The notes under the pieces: model-generated
Seen by the model: only the letters and a program-made list of their open reading frames with translations
What the model was told of the DNA's origin: nothing
The model's database searches: none
Translations under genes and position numbers: made by a program
Assembly: GCA_963693365.1 (NCBI GenBank)
Contig: CAVNZM010000001.1
Coordinates: 1,922,001 to 1,986,000, forward strand
DNA length: 64,000 nucleotides
Direction of reading: 5' to 3'
From: Amoebidium appalachense
Taxonomy: Eukaryota; Ichthyosporea
Shown here: positions 11,082-21,055 of the stretch, one piece after another
Position numbering within the stretch: position 1 is the stretch's first letter
Layout: the number at the start of each line of letters is the position of its first letter

Positions 11082-11811
11082 TATCTCTCTCTCCCTTGTT
11101 TCTGTGGGCACAGATATCTGTAGATCTGTGCACACCTGGCTCACTTGCCTGATAAGAACTTATTGTGTTTTTATTTCTGTTTGCTCTCCTCTGTTTATCT
11201 GAGAGGTAGCGTGATTGGCTAGCCTCTCTCGTTGTCTTTCCTTTATTTCAAAATGGCCTAGTTTTGTTCTCAAGAGGATGGCTCGCCAATAGTCGCGAGC
11301 GAGTACATCCGTAGATCGTGTTGTGCATTCCTGTCTGTTAATATATGTGTGTTGTGATTGGACAATAGATATATATGGAATTCGGTTTATTGCAAAGTGT
11401 CTTCACTTTGAGAGTGTCGACTATTAGGAAATATATGTATTTAAATAAGTTTCTTTATAGAGACGAACATAAATATATATGTGAGTTAATAGTGACTAGA
11501 TGTATAATTACTTAATTTATTTAAGTAAGAGTTTCTACACTTTAGTTTAATCGGAAGTTGGAATGCGTATGCTCTTTCGGAATGTGTTTTTCTATCTTCT
11601 GATAGAACCGATTGGTTCTCCCTCTTTAGTTGTGATAAGGTGATAAGTCGCAAGTACAAAAGGAACCGAGAGCACAATAAAGAATCAGTTGTTGTTTGAA
11701 ATCTTTCAATGTCTCGTGAACAACTCCGATTGCCCTCTCATTAATGTGTTAGTCGTGTTTTACATGACACCTCTGTGCACTCTGCTCCCTTAGACCCGTA
11801 CAAAAACAACA
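10896..11811 (+). mobile_element. Family C LTR, 5' LTR of element C
   Basis: A 916-bp LTR starting TGTTGGAATACG and ending in AACA, followed at once by a primer-binding site. It holds a (CT)n tract running into poly(C) (about 10990-11080). The same LTR start is seen at 25610 and 39872, and inverted ending at 44662. The five bases before it are TGTAC; no matching duplication can be assigned because the element's far end is chimeric. Confidence 0.9.
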
Positions 11812-11929
11812 GGTTAAAGGCCCATTTTCGCACGCTCTCGCAACACATACTCTCGCTGCAATCAAAAATATTCAAATTTGAATACCGATCTGATTCCTCT
11901 CTCACGCATCATCTGATTGATTGATCACC
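11812..11929 (+). promoter_or_regulatory. Element C primer-binding site and leader
   Basis: GGTTAAAGGCCC directly after the LTR resembles the anticodon-loop type initiator tRNA primer site of family A (about 9 of 12 positions). The leader also contains a perfect 16-bp palindrome, TATTCAAATTTGAATA (11869-11884), repeated in the C2 copy at 42780-42795. A self-complementary leader could favour RNA dimerisation; that is inference. Confidence 0.5.
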
Positions 11930-12043
11930 ATGTCGGAGAAACCTGCGTATCTCAACCTCACCCCCTGGAAAGGGGATGACATCACGGACAAGAAGTCCGG
12001 CAAACGTCTCACCTATTATGAGTGGGAACCCGTCATCTTCCGG
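11930..12043 (+). pseudogene. gag: Element C gag, first 38 codons
   Basis: Starts MSEKPAYLNLTPWKG and matches the start of the C2 Gag (from 42734, minus). It stops at the motif VIFR where element D abuts. About 160 codons present in C2 are missing between here and the resumption at 21056, so the insertion was accompanied or followed by a deletion. Confidence 0.85.
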
Positions 12044-12420
12044 TGTCTGTGTACACGGAACCAATTGTAAAGCTAACATACACATATTGTGGAGTGAGCG
12101 TAAGTCTGCACTCCAACACCCCTACCCAATTGGAGAAGTGTACACACCACTAGAGAAGAGAGAGTGAGTGTGGCTGCTTGCAGGATAGACCGGGGTGTGC
12201 ATTCCACTGTGGTGCGTGCCCCGCCAATGAAGTGGAATACTTGACGTTGATGTCGCAGGCTGCTGCGGATGGAGTTTGTGGAAGCGAAAGTCTCTACTTC
12301 ACGGAAATACGCTCGCGGGTGTAGGGTACAGCCTAGAAGTCGGTTTCTGGCTCCTCCGTTCAAGGCGTCGTAGGGGACGTGAAGTTAGAGGCCGCGGTGT
12401 CGTGTCTGGGCCCATAACCC

Positions 12421-12851
12421 TGTTGGAAGTAGAGTCCGCTGTGACTAGGGTCGTCGTGGCGCGCTTGGGCGCTGACCCGTTTCTTTACTGCTTTCAGTGT
12501 GTCAACTCCATGACTGAACTCCATGACTGAACTCCATGACTTTACTCCATGACTGAACTCCATGTCTGAACTCCATGTCTGCACCTGGCAGAGACGTGGG
12601 CTATATACCCGTGGGGCAGCAGTCTGGAATGTAATCCGGATGCCAGGCGCTAATCGGATTGGTTACTTTCATTTAGAGATCTCTGGGACCAGTGAACCAA
12701 TCGTTTGCAGTCAAAACACAATTGGCAACATTCCTCAACTACGCAGATGTGCATGTGGTGATCGAGTGTCAGCGTGTGTCTGTGTACACGGAACCAATTG
12801 TAAAGCTAACATACACATATTGTGGAGTGAGCGTAAGTCTGCACTCCAACA
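12421..12851 (-). mobile_element. Element D LTR (431 bp)
   Basis: Complete LTR with inverted ends TGTTGGA and TCCAACA. On the minus strand it carries a TATA-type box (TATATAG, near 12602-12608). Just downstream lies a minisatellite of about 14-bp units built on CATGGAGTTCAGT, in what would be the transcribed repeat region. Nearly identical to 13156-13586. Confidence 0.8.
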
Positions 12852-13155
12852 CCCCTACCCAATTGGAGAAGTGTACACACCACTGTAGAGAAGAGAGAGG
12901 GAGTGTGGCTGCTTGCAGGGTAGACCGGGGTGTGCATTCCACTGTGGTGCATGCCCCGCCAATGAAGTGGAATACTTGACGTTGATGTCGCAGGCTGCTG
13001 CGGATGGAGTTTGTGGAAGCGAAAGTCTCTACTTCACGGAAATACGCTCGCGGGTGTAGGGTACAGCCTAGAAGTCGGTTTCTGGCTCCTCCGTTCAAGG
13101 CGTCGTAGGGGACGTGAAGTTAGAGGCCGCGGTGTCGTGTCTGGGCCCATAACCC

Positions 13156-13586
13156 TGTTGGAAGTAGAGTCCGCTGTGACTAGGGTCGTCGTGGCGCGCT
13201 TGGGCGCTGACCCGTTTCTTTACTGCTTTCAGTGTGTCAACTCCATGACTGAACTCCATGACTGAACTCCATGACTTTACTCCATGACTGAACTCCATGT
13301 CTGAACTCCATGTCTGCACCTGGCAGAGACGTGGGCTATATACCCGTGGGGCAGCAGTCTGGAATGTAATCCGGATGCCAGGCGCTAATCGGATTGGTTA
13401 CTTTCATTTAGAGATCTCTGGGACCAGTGAACCAATCGTTTGCAGTCAAAACACAATTGGCAACATTCCTCAACTACGCAGATGTGCATGTGGTGATCGA
13501 GTGTCAGCGTGTGTCTGTGTACACGGAACCAATTGTAAAGCTACCATACACATATTGTGGAGTGAGCGTAAGTCTGCACTCCAACA
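13156..13586 (-). mobile_element. Element D LTR (431 bp)
   Basis: Second complete LTR of the array, with the same TATA box and the same number of minisatellite units as the copy at 12421-12851. Preceded on its strand by an internal domain interrupted by element B. Confidence 0.8.
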
Positions 13587-13688
13587 CCCCTACCCAATTG
13601 GAGAAGTGTACACACCACTGTAGAGAAGAGAGAGGGAGTGTGGCTGCTTGCAGGGTAGACCGGGGTGTGCATTCCACTGTGGTGCGTG

Positions 13689-14613
13689 TGTTGTAATACG
13701 TAGTATTTACATATGGTAAGATCTTCTCAGTTTGTGTTATGTTTCAGTTCATATGCTTAGTGTAAATGCCACACTCCTATTATGTAAAGTGTAGCATCGA
13801 TCTCCGATATGCTTGTATACTTGTAATCGTGTTGTATCGGCTTTAATCGTGTATTGTAATATCGATTAGAATATTTATATGTGTGTACACGGATCCACCC
13901 ACTCAGGGAGAGACGTGTACATGTTCGTGTGTACATAAATATCTCTGGTTATAGTTATGCTATTACTATCTTGTTTGTTGATCTGTGCTCTCTTTTCCTT
14001 CCTCTTTCTCCTTCCTTATTTTCTTTTCTTTCTCTCCTTGTCTTCATGTGTATAATCGTATTTCTTTTCTACTAATATATGTTAGGTAGATTTGTGTTAC
14101 TTAATACGTGTTCATTGGACGGTAACACACTTAGGCTACACTTAGAATAGCATGTGTGTTTAGACTTCATTAATTCACTTTAGTTTTCATGTGTTGCCGG
14201 GCTTTAACCAATCATCAAGGTTAAGTGTGATATGTCTGAGTCTTTGCAGTATGTCATAGGTTAGAACTTCCTTGATGATGACACGAGTTGATCCTAACTA
14301 GTGTCTGTGTCCTATCGTGTACGCCTCCGCGTACCGGATCTCTCTGAAAGCAATTGGTTCTTAGTGATTGGTTTCTATTAGAGATGGATCTGATTTCCGA
14401 CTGGTCGGAAATCATGTATGGATTGGACTTAGAGGAATTTCAGGTATTTATTCGAAGATCAGAATAAATTCAGTTTAGTCGTGTCTAAACATTGATGTCT
14501 GTTGTGTACACTGCTCCGATCGTTCCGTGTTTTGTTGTTGTGTGTGTCTGTGGTGTTTTCACACTGCACCACTGTGTCTCTGCTTACATCCCAAATACTT
14601 ATAGAAATTAACA
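13689..14613 (+). mobile_element. Element B 5' LTR
   Basis: Starts TGTTGTAATACG and ends AACA. It contains the 24-bp palindrome (14391-14414), then a TATA-like TATTTAT about 50 bp further on, and AATAAA near 14464. The palindrome therefore lies just upstream of the likely promoter. Confidence 0.93.
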
Positions 14614-14626
14614 GGTTATGCAGCCC
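14614..14626 (+). promoter_or_regulatory. Element B primer-binding site
   Basis: GGTTATGCAGCCC immediately after the LTR, identical to A1. It matches the initiator tRNA-Met anticodon stem-loop complement except for an added C. Confidence 0.6.
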
Positions 14627-14675
14627 TTTTGTACGCTCCCTACACACATCTAGAACTCGCGCTCGTTTTTCAATC

Positions 14676-17600
14676 ATGGATCCAAACAAAACTGGCGTAA
14701 ACAAAATCACCATGTGGAAAGGTGAAGGGAAGACTGGTCCCGATAGCAAAACTACCTATTTTCAATGGGAAATCATTTTTCTCGGCATGATGACCGGCAC
14801 TAAAGGTGTCCGACTCGTGGATGTTGTCCTTGCTGACAACTACGTCCCCCCTACCACCGTCGCCGTTGACGGTGAACCCCCCTTCTATGGCTACGGCACT
14901 ACCGCGGAACTCAAAGAGGCCCGCAATTGCCTCCTGCTCCATATGATACAGAACATCGACCCTTCCGTCCTCACCACCGTTGCCCAGTACCGTATTGGCA
15001 TGGACCCTGAACGGGCCATGTGGAAATTCCGTCAACACTATCTCCAAGGCAAACCCGATCAGATCCGCATCCTTCACCGTCAGTGGGATGCCTGTGCCCT
15101 TCAGCCCGGTGAATCATTCACCACCTACCTGAGCCGTCTGCAGACCATCGTGAACCAGCTCCAGTCTCTCCAAGATGAGTCCATTCACTTCACTCGTCTA
15201 GCTGAGAAGTTCTTCAATGAACTCACCACCAGAGACGACCTCACCCCTGAGTTCAATCGTCTTATCGAAGACTATCACTTCGGTGATAAGCTATTCCCCG
15301 ACTTCGAGTCCCTCCATAACCACGTCAAGGGCATCGAGTTACGTCAAGACCTCAAGATGCAACTCCGGAACAACCGTGCCCACCGTGCCTCCAAGTCCAG
15401 CATGGCATTAAATGCCAGTGCTCCCCCCCGTGATCTTCCTCGCCGTGACTTACGCACCCGACTTGACCGTACCTCTGGCACGGACCTCCGAACTCGTCTC
15501 TCCCGTCAGCACACCCGATCCCGTTCCCCCCACCGGCCTGCCTTCCGGTCCACGTCTCGTTCCCCCAGTCGTTCCCGTTTCTCGGGTTCCCGTCGTTCTG
15601 ATTCCCCGGCTCGTTCTAACACCCCGTCCGTGAAAGAATGCTCCTACTGCCACGAGCCTGATCACACGATCATCGATTGCCCTGAGCCGAAATGCCGTAT
15701 GTCCAGACACAACCGTTCCCGTCAAGGCAGTGAGAAATCTGTCTCCTTTGCTTTCTCGGCATACAATGCTAGCTCCGTCCCCGTGTCCTCCGACCCTGCC
15801 TGGGATTCCGGGTGCAACATGACTGTTTGCCCCACCCGTGAGTTCTTCCATGACCTCACTCCCCTTCCGACACCGACTCCCGTTGCTGCCTTCAATGGCA
15901 CCCCCGTCTTGGCCACTCACACCGGCCATATCGTCATCAACACCACCACCGACCATGGCACTACCACCCTAACCATTGAAGCCTACTACACCCCGTCTGG
16001 CCAAGCCTTCCTCATTTCAACATCCCAAGCTGCTGCCGAATACATCAAGGGTGATTTGAACGATGCCTCCACTCCGTCATTCCTCTTCGACCGACTCACC
16101 GGCCGTCATCTCGTCAACCTCCGTCTACACAACGGTCTGTATTACTTCAAGGACTACACCATTCAACCACCCACTCGTCCTGTGGCTCTGGCTGCCACTA
16201 CCAGTGTTAACCCATCCATCTGGCACCATCGTCTGGGGCACCGAGCTATGACCAGCATCAAGGACATGGTGAAACACGACCTTGTTATTGGTCTCCCCTC
16301 CTCTGTCCTCGACTGTGATGTTCCTGATTGTCATGGCTGCATTATGGGTAAGACCACCAAGGCTCCGTTCAGGGGTGACCGTCCTCACTCCAACATCCCC
16401 GGTCATGAATGGCATTGGGATTTTTTTGAGCCTACCACAACATCGTACGGAGGTTCCAAGGTTGCTCTCGTCACTGTCTGCCGTGCCTCTGGCCTCGTCA
16501 AGATCTACCCGATGGCCGACCGTACCACCACCCTGGATATTCTCACAGCTCACACCAACCTCGTTGCCACCCATGCCCCCTCCAAAGTTGGTGTTTACCA
16601 CTTCGACTCCGGCTCTGAGTTCACCTCCAAGGATACCCGTGCTTTTTGCCTCTCCCAGGGCATCAAGGCCAGCTATGCTCCGGTGGACTGCCCTCAACTG
16701 AACGGCTATGTTGAACGACGTATGCGGTTCCTCCAAGAGATTGTCCGTTGCCTCCTCCATCAAGTCCAAGATCAGTCTCTGTCTCCCAAACTGTGGGCTG
16801 AGGCCCTCCAACATGCCGCCTACATCATCAACGTCACCCCGTCCACGACTGCCAATGGTCGTACACCATTCGAGGTTTTCTACGGTGTCAAGCCCGACAT
16901 CTCCGAGCTCAAAGTGTTCGGTTGCCCTGCCTACACTCACGTGCCAGCCTCTAAACGGAACAAGCTGGCCCCCACCGTCAAACTCGGCATGTATATCGGC
17001 TATGATCTTCAATCACACTGCCACCGGATCTTCAATGCCACCACCCATCGTGTCGGCCTCTTCCGTGATGTGATTTTCGACGAATCAGCTTATCTCCCGT
17101 CCGACATTCCATCAACCCTTCCGACCCCCGACACCACTGCTACCTCGACCACCCCACCCCCCACAGTTGACACTGAAGATGATGTTTGTCTGGTGTACTC
17201 TGGCCCCCCTCCTGCCATCGTCGTTCCCCCGACACCCCCCCCCCACCGGCCCCCCCTGCCCCCGTGCCCGTCCAGCCTGCCGACCCTCATCCTGGCCCTG
17301 GCAACGTCACACCCATCCGACCCGGCTCCCCCGACAACTTCCACTCGGCCCCGTCCAGCCCGGAGGTTGCCCCCCCTGCACTTCCGAACTTCCAAGTTCC
17401 CCCCCCACCGTCTCCACCTACCCCGGTTCCTGCACCCCGTCGTTCTGCCCGTCTCCAGGGCAAGGTTGGACTTCAAGCCACCACCACCCTGCCAGTCCCC
17501 CCCGGTCCCCCCATCAACATCGACCAACTACCCAAACTTGTCCGTCAACTCTGTTCCGGACCCAATGGTGATCAGGTCAAGTCAGCCCTGACTGCTGAGT

Positions 17601-19083
17601 ATCAAGCCTTCGTCGACAAAGACATCTTTGAACTTGTTGACCCTCCCCCTGGTGCTAACATCGTCGGCTTCAAGTGGATTGTCTCCGAGAAAACTCTCAA
17701 CTCGGCTGGTGACACCAAGATCAAGGCACGTGGTGTTACTCAAGGCTTCAGTCAGCAATACGGTGTTGACTATGAGTTGATTGAGAGCCCTGTCATCCGT
17801 CCGGCTGCTCTCCGTGCCATCCTAGCTCTGGCCGTTGTTGAAGGTCATGACATACATCAACTCGACGTGTCTACGGCCTTTCTCAACAGCCCACTCACCG
17901 AGACCATCTACATGAAACAACCCCCGGGATTCATCACCATGGCCACACTTGGCAAGGTCTGGAGACTCAAGAAAGCCCTGTACGGCCTCAAGCAAGCCTC
18001 CAAGGCTTGGTACGACTTCCTCGACGGCATTCTTCTTGCCCATGGCCTGACCCGTACTAAGACCGACCCGTGCATCTACCTCCGGTTCTTCCCCAACAAC
18101 GATGTGGTACGGGCTGGTAACTACGTCGATGACTCCACCATCACCAACACCCGGGGTTCTACTGCTGCCAGTGACCTGGCTGCCCACATCAGCAAGATGG
18201 CCAGCTGTCGTATGAGTCCATTTGACCGTATGCTCGGTGTTGATTTTAATCACTCTGATCCCCATCACCTCCACATGCACCAGAGGTCTTACATCATGGA
18301 TATCATCCACGACTTCAACCTCACCGATGCCAAGTCCAAGTCTACCCCCATCCCTGCAGGCACCACCGTCTCCCTGGCTGATTGCCCCCCCAACCGTTCA
18401 CCGTGCCCTACCGTGAGTTACTCGGCCGTCTCCTCTGGGTGGCACGGTGCACACGTCCCGACATTGCCTATGCCATCGGCTTCCTTGGTCGGTTCAGCAC
18501 CAACCCCGGCAAGACTCACTGGGACCTTCTCCGTCGTGTGGCCCGGTACCTGCTCGGCACCATTGACCTTGGCATTGACTACAAGTACTCGGCCACCCAG
18601 TCCCCCATACTCGAATGCTACACGGATGCTGACTTTGCTGGTTGTGCCGACAGCAAGAAGTCTACCACCGGCTACATTATCGTGTTTGCTGGTATGCCCG
18701 TCATCTGGTACTCCAAGCTCCAGCCCATCACGGCCACCAGCACCACTGAAGCTGAGCTGATTGCTCTCAATGCTGGCACCCAAGAAGTTGCTTGGGTCCG
18801 TGACCTCTTCAAGGAACTCGGCTGTCCCATGCTTGCTCCGACTCCGGTGTACTGTGACAACCAGTCGACCATTGCCATCGTCAACTCCACCGGCATCAAG
18901 CACCGTACCAAACACATTGCCGTCCGGTATCACAACACCAAGGACTACATTGCCAGTGGGGACGTGGTTGTCCACTACGTTGAGTCAGCCCACAACTTAG
19001 CTGACATACTCACCAAACCCCTCCCCGGCCCGAGTCATGTCCACCATCGTGCTCGACTTTGTTTACCGGATATTGTGGATTGA
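14676..19083 (+). pseudogene. gag-pol: Copia Gag-Pol of element B, frameshifted
   Basis: Same protein as A1 (Gag, CCHC knuckle, protease DSG, integrase, RT with YVDD, RNase H), but the frame is broken twice. Near 17231-17255 two poly(C) runs in the Pro-rich linker are each one base longer than in A1 (10 versus 9 and 7 versus 6). Near 18384-18391 a C run is one base shorter (7 versus 8). The three partial frames cover 14676 to about 17240, about 17250 to 18390 and about 18390 to 19083. All shifts are in homopolymers, so a sequencing or assembly error is possible; otherwise the copy is dead despite its youth. Confidence 0.88.
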
Positions 19084-19517
19084 CCCGACCTACTTCAAGA
19101 GTGATTTTCTCATGTGTACTACTTACTTTATCAACATCATTATATCATATGTATTGCCTTTGTGGGTATGCCCACTTAGGGTTTATATATAAGGTTTGAC
19201 CTGTACCATCACTCTACTCTATCTTTCACTGGTTTAAAACCCAGTTAATCAAACACCGCCTATACACGTTATATATATTCGTTGTTTTTGCCCCGGTTCC
19301 TTCCCCCCCACTCCCCCCCCCCCCCCTTCCCCCCCCCCTTCCCCCCCCCCTTCCCCCCCCCCCCCCCCCCTCCCCCCCCCCCCCTTCTCCCCCCCCCCCC
19401 CCCCCCCCGGAAAAGTACACACTTTAATTTTTTTTTTCCGTTTCTGTTCTCAAGTGGGGAGATTTCACTAGTTCAGTGGGGATATGATAACACAAACTTC
19501 AAAGTCTTAAGTGGGGA
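19084..19517 (+). other. Element B 3' UTR with poly(C) tract and polypurine tracts
   Basis: Contains about 100 bp of nearly pure C with a few T (19305-19408), a T-rich run, and AGTGGGGA at 19453-19460, 19475-19482 and 19510-19517. The last abuts the LTR and is the expected plus-strand primer; the other two look like extra copies. Confidence 0.8.
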
Positions 19518-20442
19518 TGTTGTAATACGTAGTATTTACATATGGTAAGATCTTCTCAGTTTGTGTTATGTTTCAGTTCATATGCTTAGTGTAAATGCCA
19601 CACTCCTATTATGTAAAGTGTAGCATCGATCTCCGATATGCTTGTATACTTGTAATCGTGTTGTATCGGCTTTAATCGTGTATTGTAATATCGATTAGAA
19701 TATTTATATGTGTGTACACGGATCCACCCACTCAGGGAGAGACGTGTACATGTTCGTGTGTACATAAATATCTCTGGTTATAGTTATGCTATTACTATCT
19801 TGTTTGTTGATCTGTGCTCTCTTTTCCTTCCTCTTTCTCCTTCCTTATTTTCTTTTCTTTCTCTCCTTGTCTTCATGTGTATAATCGTATTTCTTTTCTA
19901 CTAATATATGTTAGGTAGATTTGTGTTACTTAATACGTGTTCATTGGACGGTAACACACTTAGGCTACACTTAGAATAGCATGTGTGTTTAGACTTCATT
20001 AATTCACTTTAGTTTTCATGTGTTGCCGGGCTTTAACCAATCATCAAGGTTAAGTGTGATATGTCTGAGTCTTTGCAGTATGTCATAGGTTAGAACTTCC
20101 TTGATGATGACACGAGTTGATCCTAACTAGTGTCTGTGTCCTATCGTGTACGCCTCCGCGTACCGGATCTCTCTGAAAGCAATTGGTTCTTAGTGATTGG
20201 TTTCTATTAGAGATGGATCTGATTTCCGACTGGTCGGAAATCATGTATGGATTGGACTTAGAGGAATTTCAGGTATTTATTCGAAGATCAGAATAAATTC
20301 AGTTTAGTCGTGTCTAAACATTGATGTCTGTTGTGTACACTGCTCCGATCGTTCCGTGTTTTGTTGTTGTGTGTGTCTGTGGTGTTTTCACACTGCACCA
20401 CTGTGTCTCTGCTTACATCCCAAATACTTATAGAAATTAACA
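19518..20442 (+). mobile_element. Element B 3' LTR
   Basis: Matches the 5' LTR at 13689-14613 over all 925 bp as far as can be read by eye, including the palindrome at 20220-20243. Followed by the target duplication GCGTG. Confidence 0.93.
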
Positions 20443-20649
20443 GCGTGCCCCGCCAATGAAGTGGAATACTTGACGTTGATGTCGCAGGCTGCTGCGGATG
20501 GAGTTTGTGGAAGCGAAAGTCTCTACTTCACGGAAATACGCTCGCGGGTGTAGGGTACAGCCTAGAAGTCGGTTTCTGGCTCCTCCGTTCAAGGCGTCGT
20601 AGGGGACGTGAAGTTAGAGGCCGCGGTGTCGTGTCTGGGCCCATAACCC

Positions 20650-21055
20650 TGTTGGAAGTAGAGTCCGCTGTGACTAGGGTCGTCGTGGCGCGCTTGGGCG
20701 CTGACCCGTTTTTTTTACTGCTTTCAGTGTGTTAACTCCATGACTGAACTCCATGTCTTTACTCCATGTCTTTACTCCATGTCTGCACCTGGCAGAGACG
20801 TGGCTTATATACCCGTGGGGCAGCAGTCTGGAAAGTAATCCGGATGCCAGGCGCTAATCGGATTGGTTACTTTCATTTAGAGATCTCTGGGACCAGTGAA
20901 CCAATCGTTTGCAGTCAAAACACAATTGGCAACATTCCTCAACTATGCAGATGTGCATCTGGTGATTGAGTGTCAGCGTGTGTCTGTGTACACGGAACCA
21001 ATTGTAAAGCTAACATACACATATTGTGGAGTGAGCGTAAGTCTGCACTCCAACA
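20650..21055 (-). mobile_element. Element D LTR, 5'-most copy (406 bp)
   Basis: Outer LTR of the array, next to the resumed gag of element C. It is about 25 bp shorter than its sisters because the minisatellite has fewer units. TATA is TATATAAG here. Confidence 0.8.

Larger units (their letters stand above)
13689..20442 (+). mobile_element. Element B: complete family A Copia retrotransposon
   Basis: Two 925-bp LTRs in which I see no difference by eye, with a 5-bp target duplication GCGTG at 13684-13688 and 20443-20447. It is inserted in an internal domain of element D; removing it and one duplication restores that 304-bp domain. The near-identical LTRs mark it as one of the youngest events in the window. 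Confidence 0.96.
12044..21055 (-). mobile_element. Element D: tandem miniature LTR retrotransposon (TRIM) array, containing element B
   Basis: Four LTRs and three internal domains in head-to-tail order on the minus strand. LTRs run TGTTGGAGTGCAG to TTCCAACA at 20650-21055, 13156-13586, 12421-12851 and a 75-bp stub at 12044-12118. Internal domains of about 303 bp are 12119-12420, 12852-13155 and 13587-20649 (the last holding element B). Each internal domain starts with GGGTTATGGGCCC, a near-perfect complement of the initiator tRNA-Met anticodon stem-loop. Each ends in the purine-rich GGGTAGGGG before the next LTR. No protein is encoded, so it must depend on enzymes from Copia elements. It sits in the gag of element C. 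Confidence 0.82.

Noticed and set aside
12073-12363. About 100-codon minus-strand frame repeated in element D
   Set aside because: It covers primer site, internal domain and polypurine tract of a non-coding element; its repetition reflects the tandem array, and no domain is recognisable.
12044-13688. Ordinary satellite or CRISPR-like array
   Set aside because: The 733-735 bp units resolve into LTR and internal domain with primer site and polypurine tract; unit size and content do not fit CRISPR or a simple satellite.
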